Assembly (NCBI GenBank): GCA_017430365.1 | Contig: JAFRNC010000002.1 | Span: 248,001 to 312,000, forward strand | Direction of reading: 5' to 3' | DNA length: 64,000 nt | From: Bacteroidales bacterium | GTDB taxonomy: Bacteria > Bacteroidota > Bacteroidia > Bacteroidales > UBA932 | Shown: piece after piece, positions 34,590 through 42,937 of the stretch | How the letters are laid out: each line of letters starts with the position of its first letter | Numbering within the stretch: the first letter of the stretch is position 1 | The notes under the pieces: model-generated | Seen by the model: only the letters and a program-made list of their open reading frames with translations | Database searches by the model: none | What the model was told of the DNA's origin: nothing | Position numbers and translations under genes: made by a program

Positions 34590-36023
34590 ATGCCGCTGAT
34601 CCCCATCTACTCCTGGAACAAGACGCTCATCCGGTTCGGAAACCGGAGCAAGAGATTCTCAAACCAACCCTGGGCGCAGGGCGTAATCCTGCTAACATGC
34701 GTGATAATAGCCATGCTGCTGGCCAACCTGCCCTGGACCCGCGACTTCTATTTCAATTTACTGGAGACGGACCTCGGCATATCCGTCCAGTCACCCGACG
34801 GCACCGGATTCATCTTCCCCGCCGGGATGACGGTCGAGAAGTTCATAAACGACATACTGATGGTCGTATTCTTCTTCACCGTCGGACTTGAGATCAAACG
34901 GGAGATAGTATGCGGCGAACTCAGCACGCCCAAGAAGGCGATCATGCCGGTCATAGCCGCGCTCGGCGGTGTCCTGGCACCCGCCCTCATTTACGCACTC
35001 GTGAACCACGGAACGGCCGCTTCGTCAGGGTGGGGCATACCCACGGCGACAGATATAGCCTTCGCTGTCGGAATCCTTTCCGTACTGGGCGACAAGGTGC
35101 CGGTTTCGCTCAAAGTATTCCTGACCGCCCTTGCCATAGCCGACGACCTGATGGCGATCCTCGTCGTAGCGCTTTTCTACGGCGGCAAGATCAATTTCCT
35201 GCTGCTGGGCATAGCGCTCGCCCTCGTTCTGTTCATCATCCTGATGAACAAGATGGGCGAGAAACGTCCCTGGTTCTACATGATTCCCGCCATCGCGGTC
35301 TGGATCCTGTTCTACTATTCCGGCATCCACGCCACCATGTCGGGCGTCGTCATGGCCTTCCTGATCCCTATGACGCCACGCTATTCCAAGAAATACTACT
35401 ATCGCAAACGCAAGATCTACAGGACCAGGCTCAGCGAATACGATTCAATCCACGAAAACGGAGGATTCCCCAACGGTCCACAGCGTCACGTGCTTCGCCA
35501 GCTCAGCAAGACTTCCAAGGACTGCATCGGCCTGAGCTACCGCCTCGAGCACGGTCTCGCGCCCTGGGTCAACTTCCTCATCATGCCCGTCTTCGCCCTG
35601 GCCAACGCGGGCGTCAGGATCTCCGATCCCTCATATTTCAACGTATTCAGCTTCTCGCCGGACCTCGGCAGCGTAAGCATGGGTATCTTCCTCGGTCTCC
35701 TGCTCGGCAAGCCGCTCGGCATCACGCTCGCCAGTTTCATCGCCGTCAAGACGAAAATCGCCACGATGCCCGATTCGGCCACTTGGAAAATGTTATTCGC
35801 AGTGGCATGCCTCGGCGGCATCGGATTCACCATGTCGATATTCGTGGATACGCTTTCCTTCGGCGACCAGTCCGAGAGCGTAATGCTCATGCTCCGTGAC
35901 ATGGGCAAGGTCGCGGTGCTGCTTGGCTCGCTGTGCGCGGGAATCCTGGGCTCAGTCCTCGTCCTGCTGGCGCACGGGAAGAAAGGCGAAGGAAAGGCCG
36001 CCGAAAAGCCCGTCACTCAATAG
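34590..36023 (+). CDS. nhaA: Na+/H+ antiporter NhaA
   Basis: The start is ATG 34590, because the promoter makes earlier starts unlikely; the product is ~477 residues. NhaA features include VVFFFTVGLEIKREIVCGEL, ATDIAFAVGILSVLGD, ALAIADDLMAILVVALFY with the paired transport aspartates, and GIHATMSGVVMAFLIP. It exchanges sodium for protons at the inner membrane. A ~60-residue hydrophilic insertion with many basic residues (RKRKIYRTRLSEYDSIHENG onward) interrupts the helices in the second half. The 3' end overlaps the convergent GH125 gene by 11 bp. Confidence 0.94.
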   Translation: MPLIPIYSWNKTLIRFGNRSKRFSNQPWAQGVILLTCVIIAMLLANLPWTRDFYFNLLETDLGISVQSPDGTGFIFPAGMTVEKFINDILMVVFFFTVGLEIKREIVCGELSTPKKAIMPVIAALGGVLAPALIYALVNHGTAASSGWGIPTATDIAFAVGILSVLGDKVPVSLKVFLTALAIADDLMAILVVALFYGGKINFLLLGIALALVLFIILMNKMGEKRPWFYMIPAIAVWILFYYSGIHATMSGVVMAFLIPMTPRYSKKYYYRKRKIYRTRLSEYDSIHENGGFPNGPQRHVLRQLSKTSKDCIGLSYRLEHGLAPWVNFLIMPVFALANAGVRISDPSYFNVFSFSPDLGSVSMGIFLGLLLGKPLGITLASFIAVKTKIATMPDSATWKMLFAVACLGGIGFTMSIFVDTLSFGDQSESVMLMLRDMGKVAVLLGSLCAGILGSVLVLLAHGKKGEGKAAEKPVTQ

Positions 36024-37416
36024 AGTTGAGCAGGTCCAGGCGGCCGTCTTCGATAAGTTTCAGTATCAGTTCCCCGAAAAGGGTGTCGGGCCAGGCGAAC
36101 CAGGCCCTGGTGAACTTGGACGGATCATCCTTGTGGAACGACTCGTGCATGAATCCCGTGCCCGCATCGGTATGCAGCAGGGTCTCAAGACACCACTTTA
36201 TCTCATCCTCATCATTTGAAGTGAAAGCCTTCATCAGTATGCTCATGGGCCATATCATGTCACGGCCCACATGCGGGCCGCCTATCCCCTCACCCGCCTC
36301 GCCGCGGAAAAACCAGGGATTGTCTTCACTCCAGACAAAGTTGCGGGTATTGCGATATACGGGATCGTCTGTGTCGACGTCACCGAGATAGGCCATCGCC
36401 AGAAGGCTCGGAACATTGGCGTCGTCCATAAGGAGCTTGTTGCCGAATCCGTCAACCTCATAGGCATATATCGTCCCGTATTTGGGATGCTCCACCGTGG
36501 CATACGCGTGCAGGGCGGCCTCGACCTCATCGGCCAGGTCACGGCATTCGCGTGCCAGAACGGCCTCTCCGTTTACAGTCTCCAATATCTCAGCTGCCTT
36601 GCGGAGCGACGTGACCGCAAAGAAGTTTGAAGGCACGAGGAACATGAAAGTGGTCGCGTCGTCCGACGGCCTGAAAGCGGAAGCTATCAGCCCGACGGGA
36701 CGGACGGGATTGCCCCAGCCGTAACCCGCCTGGGTATCGGTCGGAACCGCCGAGACCCGCTGGAATCTGTAAGGCCCGCGGTTTTCCTTGCGTTGCTGCT
36801 CGCGGAAAGTGGTCAATATCTTGCGTACTGCCTCAATCCAGGTATCTCCGAACACGGAAGTGTCGCCGGTAGTCTTCCAGTAATGGTATGCAAGGCGTAT
36901 CGGATAGCAGTCCGAATCGATTTCCCACTTGCGCTCATGCAGATTCGGGTCCATTTCCGTCAAGTCGTCCTGCCATCCGGTACCGGTCGGGCCGTCGTTG
37001 AATGCGTTGGCATAGGGGTCGATGCAGATGAGGGAGAACTGGCAGTTTATCACTCCGGCCAGCATATTCTTCAGATGTTCATCTCCCGCTGCCAGCCGGA
37101 CGTAAGGCCATACCTGCGCTCCGGAATCGCGCAGCCACATGGCGTGGATGTCGCCGGTATAGATGAACGTGCGCCAGCGTCCGTTCTCATCCTTGCCGAA
37201 ATGGACGGTAGTATCGAGAGTGTTCGGGAAGCAGTTCGAGAACATCCAGGCGAGGCGGGGATTGACGAGCAGCGAGGTGACCTCGGCGATCTTCGCCTCG
37301 ACGGCCCGGCTCACGAAAAAGCGGTCGGCGGGAGCGGGCCTCTGCGAAACAAAAGGCTGGGCATTCCCCGCCAATGAAAGAGCGAGGAATGCCAAGCCGA
37401 TCAGTGTTTTCTTCAT
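36013..37416 (-). CDS. GH125 exo-alpha-1,6-mannosidase
   Basis: The 467-residue protein has a signal peptide ending LAGNAQ and an (alpha/alpha)6-type enzyme body. Motifs include YIYTGDIHAMWLRDSGAQVW-like sequence (TGDIHAMWLRDS), KWEIDSDCYPIRLAYHYW and GYGWGNPVRPVGLIASAFRP. These are hallmarks of GH125 enzymes that remove terminal alpha-1,6-mannose from N-glycans and mannans. Its start codon abuts the stop of the M3 peptidase, suggesting co-transcription. The decayed GH92 mannosidase near 1.5 kb is a plausible former partner in mannan use. Confidence 0.9.
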   Translation of the reverse strand: MKKTLIGLAFLALSLAGNAQPFVSQRPAPADRFFVSRAVEAKIAEVTSLLVNPRLAWMFSNCFPNTLDTTVHFGKDENGRWRTFIYTGDIHAMWLRDSGAQVWPYVRLAAGDEHLKNMLAGVINCQFSLICIDPYANAFNDGPTGTGWQDDLTEMDPNLHERKWEIDSDCYPIRLAYHYWKTTGDTSVFGDTWIEAVRKILTTFREQQRKENRGPYRFQRVSAVPTDTQAGYGWGNPVRPVGLIASAFRPSDDATTFMFLVPSNFFAVTSLRKAAEILETVNGEAVLARECRDLADEVEAALHAYATVEHPKYGTIYAYEVDGFGNKLLMDDANVPSLLAMAYLGDVDTDDPVYRNTRNFVWSEDNPWFFRGEAGEGIGGPHVGRDMIWPMSILMKAFTSNDEDEIKWCLETLLHTDAGTGFMHESFHKDDPSKFTRAWFAWPDTLFGELILKLIEDGRLDLLNSIE

Positions 37417-39516
37417 TTATTTCAGTCCCCTGTTCTCGAGCAGTCCGTCGACCTTCGGGTCGCGTCCGCGGAAATTGCGGTACATCACCATGCCCTTGTC
37501 GATACCGCCGGGCGTGAGGACGTACTTGCGGAAGCGCTCGGCCACATTCTGGTTGAAGATGTCACCGGTCTCCTTGAAGGCCTGGAAGGCGTCGCAGTCG
37601 AGCACCTCGGCCCAGATGTAGCTGTAATAGCCGGCGCTGTAGCCGCCGCCGATCGAGTGGCTGAAGTTGGTCACGCTGTAGCGGGGCAGGATCTGCTTGG
37701 GAATGCCGCGCTCGGCAAGCTTCTTCGTCTGGAAGTCCATCACATTCAGATCGGCGGGAACCTCGGTAAGGACATGCAGGTCCATATCGACATAAGAGGC
37801 AGCGAGATACTCGACCGTAGCGAAGCCCTGGCCGTACTTGCCGCTGGCTTCGATCTTGTCGACGAGTTCCTGGGGGATCACCTCACCGGTCTTGTAGTGC
37901 TTCGCATATACCTTCAGCACTTCGGGTTCGAAGGCCCAGTGCTCGTTGATCTGGGAAGGAAGCTCCACGAAATCGCGCTCGGTTCCGGAAACGCCGCCGT
38001 AGTGGACGTTGCGGAAGAAGGAGTGGAGGGCGTGGCCGAACTCATGGAACATGGTCTCCACATTGTCGAGGGTCTGGAGGGCGGGCTTGTCGCCGGAAGG
38101 CAGGGTCATGTTGCAGACATTGGTGACGATGGGCTGTACACGCTGCGCACCGTCATAGGTCTGGCCGCGGAATCCGCCGCACCATGCGCCTGCGCCCTTG
38201 CCGTCACGCGGGAAATAGTCGCTGTAGAAGATGGCTATCACGTTGCCGTCGCGGTCGATGACGTCCCAGGACTTGGCAGTCGACTCATACTGGGGATAGT
38301 CTTCCGTACGCTCGTTGAAGGAGAGGCCGTAGAGTTTGTTGGCCACATAGAAGATGCCCTGCTGCACCTGGTTGATCTCGAGATATTCCGAAACCACGGC
38401 GTCGTCGATATTGAATTTGGCTTTCTTGGCCTTGTCGAGATAGTACATGTAGTCCCAGGGCTGGGGTTCGCCCTTGATGCGGTCTTTCTTCATCATCGCC
38501 TTGATGTCGGCGATCTCCTCGTTGGCTTTCTTCACAGCCGGCGCCCAGATCTGGTCGAGCAGGGCATAGACATTGGCGGCGTTCTCGGCCATGCGGTCCT
38601 TCAGGGACATGGCGGCATAGTCGGTGTAGCCCATGATGTTGGCACGCTTCAGGCGGAGAGCGATGATACGGGCGGCAAGCGCCTTGTTGTCATACTGGTC
38701 GTTGTGGTTGCAGCGGTTGTTGTACATCTCATAGACCTGTTTGCGCAGGTTGCGGTTCTTGCAGTACTGCAGCACGGGGTTGCAGCTGGGGCGCTGCATG
38801 TTGAAGCTGTACTTGCCCTTCTGGCCGATGCGCTCCGCGAGGGCGGCGGCCCGATCGATGTCGGCCTGGGGAAGACCTTCGAGATCCTTTACGTTGTCAA
38901 CGGTCACATAGGTGTTGTTGGTGTCGTGCAGCAGGTTCTGGCTGAACTTGAGCTGAAGGTCCGACAGTTCGAGGTTGATCTTGGCGATCTCGGCCTGCTT
39001 GGCGTCGTCGAGGAGGGCGCCGCCGTTGACATAGCCTTCGTAGGTCTTCTGGAGGAGACGTTTCTGCTCCTTGTCCAGATTATACTTGTCCTGATGGTCA
39101 TATACATACTTGACCTTCTCGAAGAGTTTCTTGTTCATCCTCATCTCATTGCTGTGGGCGGCGGTGAGGGGGTTCATCTCACGCGCGAAGGCCTGCAGTT
39201 CAGGAGTCGAACTGGCGCTGTTGAGCGAGCTCCATACCGAACGCACCTTGCCGAGCACCTTGCCGCTCTTGTCGAGGGCTGCGATCACATTCTCGAACGT
39301 CGGCTCTTCAGGGTTGTCCACGATGGCCTGGATCTCGGCTTTCTCGAGTTCCATGCCCTTGATCATGCCCTCACGATAGTTGTCGATGGTGAAAATCTCG
39401 AACGGAGGAATCTCATAGGGAGTCTTGTATCGCTTCTGCAGGAAGGGGTTCTGCGCGTCGGCGGGGCTCCAAGCGGCCGCGGCGACGAGCGCTACGATCA
39501 GGATCAGTCTTTTCAT
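37417..39516 (-). CDS. M3-family zinc metallopeptidase (dipeptidyl carboxypeptidase/oligopeptidase type)
   Basis: The 699-residue protein has a signal peptide (MKRLILIVALVAAAAWSPAD, then AQ). The M3 fold contains the zinc site METMFHEFGHALHSFF-like sequence (FHEFGHALH) and the downstream glutamate region, plus FVELPSQINEHWAFEP and HSIGGGYSAGYYSYIWAEVL. These match the dipeptidyl carboxypeptidase (Dcp) subgroup. The enzyme removes C-terminal dipeptides or cuts short peptides, here in the periplasm. A TATCTTTG promoter lies at 39554-39547 and GH125 follows directly. Confidence 0.92.
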   Translation of the reverse strand: MKRLILIVALVAAAAWSPADAQNPFLQKRYKTPYEIPPFEIFTIDNYREGMIKGMELEKAEIQAIVDNPEEPTFENVIAALDKSGKVLGKVRSVWSSLNSASSTPELQAFAREMNPLTAAHSNEMRMNKKLFEKVKYVYDHQDKYNLDKEQKRLLQKTYEGYVNGGALLDDAKQAEIAKINLELSDLQLKFSQNLLHDTNNTYVTVDNVKDLEGLPQADIDRAAALAERIGQKGKYSFNMQRPSCNPVLQYCKNRNLRKQVYEMYNNRCNHNDQYDNKALAARIIALRLKRANIMGYTDYAAMSLKDRMAENAANVYALLDQIWAPAVKKANEEIADIKAMMKKDRIKGEPQPWDYMYYLDKAKKAKFNIDDAVVSEYLEINQVQQGIFYVANKLYGLSFNERTEDYPQYESTAKSWDVIDRDGNVIAIFYSDYFPRDGKGAGAWCGGFRGQTYDGAQRVQPIVTNVCNMTLPSGDKPALQTLDNVETMFHEFGHALHSFFRNVHYGGVSGTERDFVELPSQINEHWAFEPEVLKVYAKHYKTGEVIPQELVDKIEASGKYGQGFATVEYLAASYVDMDLHVLTEVPADLNVMDFQTKKLAERGIPKQILPRYSVTNFSHSIGGGYSAGYYSYIWAEVLDCDAFQAFKETGDIFNQNVAERFRKYVLTPGGIDKGMVMYRNFRGRDPKVDGLLENRGLK

Positions 39517-39546
39517 ATCAGATGTGATTTGGGATTTGTCTTCTTA

Positions 39547-39554
39547 CAAAGATA
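39547..39554 (-). promoter_or_regulatory. -7 box (TATCTTTG) of the M3 peptidase-GH125 unit
   Basis: A minus-strand exact match 30 bp upstream of the start at 39516. It is divergent from the YqeY promoter. Confidence 0.65.
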
Positions 39555-39606
39555 GGAAGAAGAATCGGTTTTTCCGACGCCCCGGACACTTTTGTTGGAT
39601 AATTGC

Positions 39607-39614
39607 TACATTTG
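39607..39614 (+). promoter_or_regulatory. -7 box (TACATTTG) of the YqeY-like gene
   Basis: Lies only 7 bp before ATG 39622, so the transcript would be leaderless or nearly so. Confidence 0.55.
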
Positions 39615-39621
39615 TGCTACT

Positions 39622-40071
39622 ATGACACTCGAACAACAGATACAGGAAGACATCAAGGCTGCGATGAAAGCCCACGATGCCGTAGCGATGGCCGCCGTGC
39701 GTGCCGTCAAGAACGAAATCCTACTTTTCAAAACCGCTGAAGGAGGTTCGAAGGAAGTTACCGACGCTGATGTCCTGAAGATGGTCCAGAAACTCGTGAA
39801 GCAGCGCAAGGAGACCGCACAGGTCTACGTCGACAACGGCCGCCAGGAACTGGCCGACAACGAGTTGGCCGAAGCCGCCGTCATGGAACGCTATCTGCCC
39901 AAACAGCTTTCGCCTGAGGAACTAGAAGCCCGCGTCCGCGAAATCGTCGCCGAAGTGGGAGCCACCTCCATCCGCGACATGGGCAAGGTGATGGGCGTCG
40001 CTTCGAAACGCCTCGCCGGAGTCGCAGACGGCCGCGCCATCTCCGCAGCCGTCAAGGCTTTGCTGGGATAA
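39622..40071 (+). CDS. GatB/YqeY domain protein
   Basis: The 149-residue protein matches the stand-alone YqeY fold: LEQQIQEDIKAAMKAHDAVA, LVKQRKETAQVYVDNGRQEL and AEAAVMERYLPKQLSPEELE, followed by the C-terminal helical part (DMGKVMGVASKRLAGVADGR). This domain is also the tRNA-interacting tail of GatB amidotransferases, so a tRNA-related role is inferred. The start is the first ATG after the promoter. It is the first gene of a run with a prolyl-tRNA editing protein. Confidence 0.9.
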   Translation: MTLEQQIQEDIKAAMKAHDAVAMAAVRAVKNEILLFKTAEGGSKEVTDADVLKMVQKLVKQRKETAQVYVDNGRQELADNELAEAAVMERYLPKQLSPEELEARVREIVAEVGATSIRDMGKVMGVASKRLAGVADGRAISAAVKALLG

Positions 40072-40106
40072 TTTCCGGAACCCCGTCCCGACAGAATACG
40101 GAAATA

Positions 40107-40643
40107 ATGGCCGATTTCAAGGTTGGCGACATCCTCACCACACCCCCGCCGGTTTTCGAAACCGAACTCCAGCGGGAGGCCTACGAGGCTTTCTCCAGAC
40201 TAGGTATTCCGTTTGAACGCGTCGACACCGACCCGGGTCTCACGATGGAGGACTGCCGGCACATCGACGCCAGAATAGGCGTCCGCATCGTGAAGACAAT
40301 CTTCCTGTGCAACCGTCAGCAGACGGAGTTCTATCTGTACGTCACCACCGACGACAAGCCCTTCGTCACCCGGGAATTCTGCGGGGCGCTTGCCATTCCG
40401 CGCGTATCGTTCGCCCCGGCCGACAAACTTTGGGATCTGACCGGAGTCGCGGTCGGCGCCACCACTATCCTGAGCGCCATCCTTCCCCAGTCGGCACCCG
40501 TCCATCTGGTGATGGACCGCGCAGTCGCCGAAAGCGAATGGTTCGCCTGCACCGACGGCACCCCCACCTGCTTTGTAAAGATCCATACCTCCGACCTGAT
40601 GCAGAAATATCTCTCCGGCCGGAAGGTGACACTCATAGATTGA
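40107..40643 (+). CDS. ProX/YbaK-type aminoacyl-tRNA deacylase
   Basis: The 178-residue stand-alone editing domain carries RIVKTIFLCNRQQTEFYLYV with the conserved lysine and TREFCGALAIPRVSFAPADKL. DLTGVAVGATTILS and HLVMDRAVAESEWFAC follow. These match the ProX (PrdX) branch, which hydrolyses mischarged alanyl- or cysteinyl-tRNA-Pro in the cytoplasm. It follows the YqeY-like gene by 35 bp and precedes the NagZ-like gene by 22 bp. Confidence 0.87.
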   Translation: MADFKVGDILTTPPPVFETELQREAYEAFSRLGIPFERVDTDPGLTMEDCRHIDARIGVRIVKTIFLCNRQQTEFYLYVTTDDKPFVTREFCGALAIPRVSFAPADKLWDLTGVAVGATTILSAILPQSAPVHLVMDRAVAESEWFACTDGTPTCFVKIHTSDLMQKYLSGRKVTLID

Positions 40644-40665
40644 TTAATGACGAACCCGAAATATA

Positions 40666-41958
40666 ATGAGGACTAAAAACCTATTCCGCATAATCGTTGT
40701 CCTGTTCGCCGTATGCCTGCTTATTTGGGCAGGTCTGCGGTGGAACGAAAGTGCCAAAGAAAAACGTCACGCCAGACAGGTCGAAACCATCATGGAACGG
40801 CTTTCCGTACGCGAGAAAGTCGCCCAGCTTATCATCCTGACAATCAGCCGGGAGCCGGACGACGAGACCGTCGCCCAGGAGGACTCCCTCATACGTGACT
40901 ACGGAGTGGGCGGACTCATCATTATGCGCGGCCCCGTGCGGCCGTTCATCGAGCGGGTGAATCATTTACAGTCTCTGGCCTCACTGCCGCTGCTGGTGGC
41001 CACGGACGCAGAATGGGGCGCCGCGATGCGTTTCGCCGAATATCTTCCCTATCCCCGTCAGAGGATCCTCGGCCGGCTCGAAGGCCGCAGCGGCCGGAAA
41101 CTCATTTACGAGATGGGACGCAACGTCGGCCGCGAACTACGCGACCTCGGCATCTATGTGAATTACGCGCCGGTGGCCGACGCCTGCCCCGACCCTTACG
41201 ACAAATCCGACGGACAGAGATCTTTCGGCAGCGATCCGAAGATGGTGGGCGACTATGCCACAGCTTACATGAAAGGCATGCAGGATGAAGGCATCTATGC
41301 CTGCGGAAAACATTATCCCGGCCACGGAAGCACCACAGTTGATTCCCACTTCGAAATGCCTGTCGTGCTTTTCGACCGCGCCCGGCTCGACAGCGTGGAA
41401 CTGGCTCCGTTCCAGACACTCATCGACAATGGCGTCGACATGATGATGGTCGCCCATATGAGCATACCCGCCATCGACCCCACCGGCGTTCCCATGTCGA
41501 TATCAGCCCCATGCATGAACGAACTGCTGAGGGAAGAACAGGGCTTCCGCGGCGTGGTCATCACTGACGCCGTAGGCATGCAGGGCGTCGCCGCCGGCCG
41601 CACCCCGCTCGAAGTCAACACCTCCGTCTATCGCGCCGGCTCAGACATGATACTGATGCCCGACGACATAGCCCTCACCATCGAAGCCATCACGGATTCC
41701 GTCACTACAGGAGTATGGCCGCTGGAAGAACTCGATACAAAAGTACGCCGGGTCCTGACGCTGAAGGCCCGCGCCGGCTTCTTCGACAAAGGCTTCGACC
41801 CACAGGTCCGTGACCTCGACACCAAAATCTCCGACGCCCGCCGCCGGGACTCCCTGCTGCAAGCCCGCATCGACCGCGCCCTCGCCCGCTCCTCCAAGCC
41901 CTATATCGAGCCCGTCGGCGGCGACCGCACGCTGGTGCTGGACAAGGCCGGGAAATAG
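40666..41958 (+). CDS. GH3 beta-N-acetylhexosaminidase (NagZ-like), membrane-anchored or exported
   Basis: The 430-residue protein has one N-terminal hydrophobic segment (about 8-24: FRIIVVLFAVCLLIWAGL) lacking a clear cleavage site, then the GH3 barrel. It contains the NagZ-specific KHYPGHGSTTVDSH loop, whose Asp/His pair serves as acid/base, and the nucleophile in GVVITDAVGM. These loops distinguish bacterial muropeptide N-acetylglucosaminidases from GH3 glucosidases such as the one at 3097-5265. A membrane anchor would place it in the periplasm, unlike cytoplasmic E. coli NagZ. No second GH3 domain follows. Confidence 0.87.
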   Translation: MRTKNLFRIIVVLFAVCLLIWAGLRWNESAKEKRHARQVETIMERLSVREKVAQLIILTISREPDDETVAQEDSLIRDYGVGGLIIMRGPVRPFIERVNHLQSLASLPLLVATDAEWGAAMRFAEYLPYPRQRILGRLEGRSGRKLIYEMGRNVGRELRDLGIYVNYAPVADACPDPYDKSDGQRSFGSDPKMVGDYATAYMKGMQDEGIYACGKHYPGHGSTTVDSHFEMPVVLFDRARLDSVELAPFQTLIDNGVDMMMVAHMSIPAIDPTGVPMSISAPCMNELLREEQGFRGVVITDAVGMQGVAAGRTPLEVNTSVYRAGSDMILMPDDIALTIEAITDSVTTGVWPLEELDTKVRRVLTLKARAGFFDKGFDPQVRDLDTKISDARRRDSLLQARIDRALARSSKPYIEPVGGDRTLVLDKAGK

Positions 41959-42061
41959 TTCTAGCTTCTTTTGCTATAAATTGCTTTTTTGACGGTTCCG
42001 GCTAAAAAGAATTGTTTTCCTTTGTCAAAAAAGACAATGAAAACAGATTCATTTGAAAGTA

Positions 42062-42085
42062 CGCAAATAAGTACTTATATTTGCG
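42062..42085 (+). promoter_or_regulatory. Promoter and palindromic operator of the YefM/YoeB module
   Basis: The -7 box TATATTTG (42076-42083) is embedded in the inverted repeat CGCAAATA (42062-42069) and TATTTGCG (42078-42085), with AGTACT in between. Antitoxin-toxin complexes usually autorepress by binding such sites. Confidence 0.6.
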
Positions 42086-42099
42086 GAAAACAATCTTCG

Positions 42100-42354
42100 A
42101 TGATTACAACGACATATTCTGCTTTCCGCAGCAATCTGAAGCATTTCCTTGACCAGGTGACGGACGATGCCGAGAGCGTCATCATCAACCGTGATGGTGA
42201 CAAGGCTGTCGTCATTATCTCTCTGGAAGAATATGAAGCGATGAAAGAGACCCAATACATTCTATCGTCGCCCAAAGTAATGGAAGCTATTGCGTCAGCA
42301 GAGAAGGATATACAGAAAGGTAATTACAAGATCATCGATCCCCATGCCCTTTGA
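42100..42354 (+). CDS. Phd/YefM-family antitoxin
   Basis: The start ATG 42100 follows the palindromic promoter and gives 84 residues. The N-terminal YefM/Phd DNA-binding fold reads TTYSAFRSNLKHFLDQVTDD then VIINRDGDKAVVIISLEEYE. A charged C-terminal tail (ASAEKDIQKGNYKIIDPHAL) is expected to wrap the toxin. The toxin gene overlaps it by 11 bp, the standard antitoxin-first order. Confidence 0.9.
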   Translation: MITTTYSAFRSNLKHFLDQVTDDAESVIINRDGDKAVVIISLEEYEAMKETQYILSSPKVMEAIASAEKDIQKGNYKIIDPHAL

Positions 42355-42613
42355 AATAGCCCTTCTCCCCGCTGCGCAAGCCGATCTGGAATACTGGAAA
42401 ACCACAAGTCCCAAAACGGTCGACCGCATTGCCCAGCTACTGCAGGACATCGCTGAACATCCGTTTACCGGCATGGGAAAACCAGAAGCGCTCAGATGGA
42501 ACCTGTCCGGATACTGGTCCCGACGAATCAACGCCACTGACAGGATCGTCTATCGTGTAGATGGCATAAGAGTCATCGTCTATGTCCTGTCACTAAGGAC
42601 TCACTACCAATGA
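42344..42613 (+). CDS. Txe/YoeB-family mRNA-cleaving toxin
   Basis: The 89-residue RelE-fold protein matches YoeB: ALLPAAQADLEYWKTTSPKT, GMGKPEALRWNLSGYWSRRI and DRIVYRV, with a terminal LSLRTHY carrying the catalytic His-Tyr end. Glutamate and arginine equivalents of the YoeB active site are in GKPEAL and SRRI. YoeB cleaves mRNA on the ribosome and is held inactive by YefM. All expected residues are present, so it should be functional. REP-like palindromes and a transposase gene follow. Confidence 0.9.
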   Translation: MPFEIALLPAAQADLEYWKTTSPKTVDRIAQLLQDIAEHPFTGMGKPEALRWNLSGYWSRRINATDRIVYRVDGIRVIVYVLSLRTHYQ

Positions 42614-42700
42614 TATCGAACTTCTGTTTTTGTTTACGGGGACAAAGGTGAGATGCCCTTGTGTCGAACCCCTGATTGTCTTATTGTAAACCCGATTTTT

Positions 42701-42839
42701 ACCCGGAACGCAAAGTGTGGCCTGACCGCTCTCCGAAGCGGCAGAGTGTTCCGGCTGCGACGATTTTGCCGCGGCCGGAACGGCAACACCGCATAGGGAC
42801 ACCCCGGTAGTGCCTGTCTGTTCCGGCCGAATTTCGGGT
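42701..42839. repeat. REP-like palindromic units upstream of the Y1 transposase
   Basis: A 66-bp unit at 42774-42839 begins GCCGGAACGGCAA and ends TTCCGGCCGAATTTCGGGT; its ends are inverted repeats (GCCGGAA/TTCCGGC). A 66-bp unit with the same ends lies downstream of the transposase at 44047-44112. A diverged unit (CCCGGAACGCAA to TTCCGGCTGCGA) occupies about 42701-42765. The interval 42614-42937 contains no other gene; a TATCTTTG promoter for the transposase is at 42898-42905. Confidence 0.8.
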
Positions 42840-42897
42840 TGGGCCGTTTTGTGGTTCATTATTGCCGTTCGGACTTGACTTCGGCCTTCTGATGTGT

Positions 42898-42905
42898 TAT
42901 CTTTG
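42898..42905 (+). promoter_or_regulatory. -7 box (TATCTTTG) of the Y1 transposase
   Basis: An exact match 32 bp before the first ATG (42938). It indicates that the gene has its own promoter. Confidence 0.6.
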
Positions 42906-42937
42906 TCAGCGAGCAGCCATTTGCGGCGGCGGATTAG

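Noticed and set aside
37657..39555. A 632-codon plus-strand frame antisense to the M3 peptidase gene
   Set aside because: Long antisense frames are expected in GC-rich DNA opposite codon-biased genes. The minus-strand peptidase has all catalytic motifs and a signal peptide, and the antisense product is low-complexity Val/Leu/Glu/Gly.
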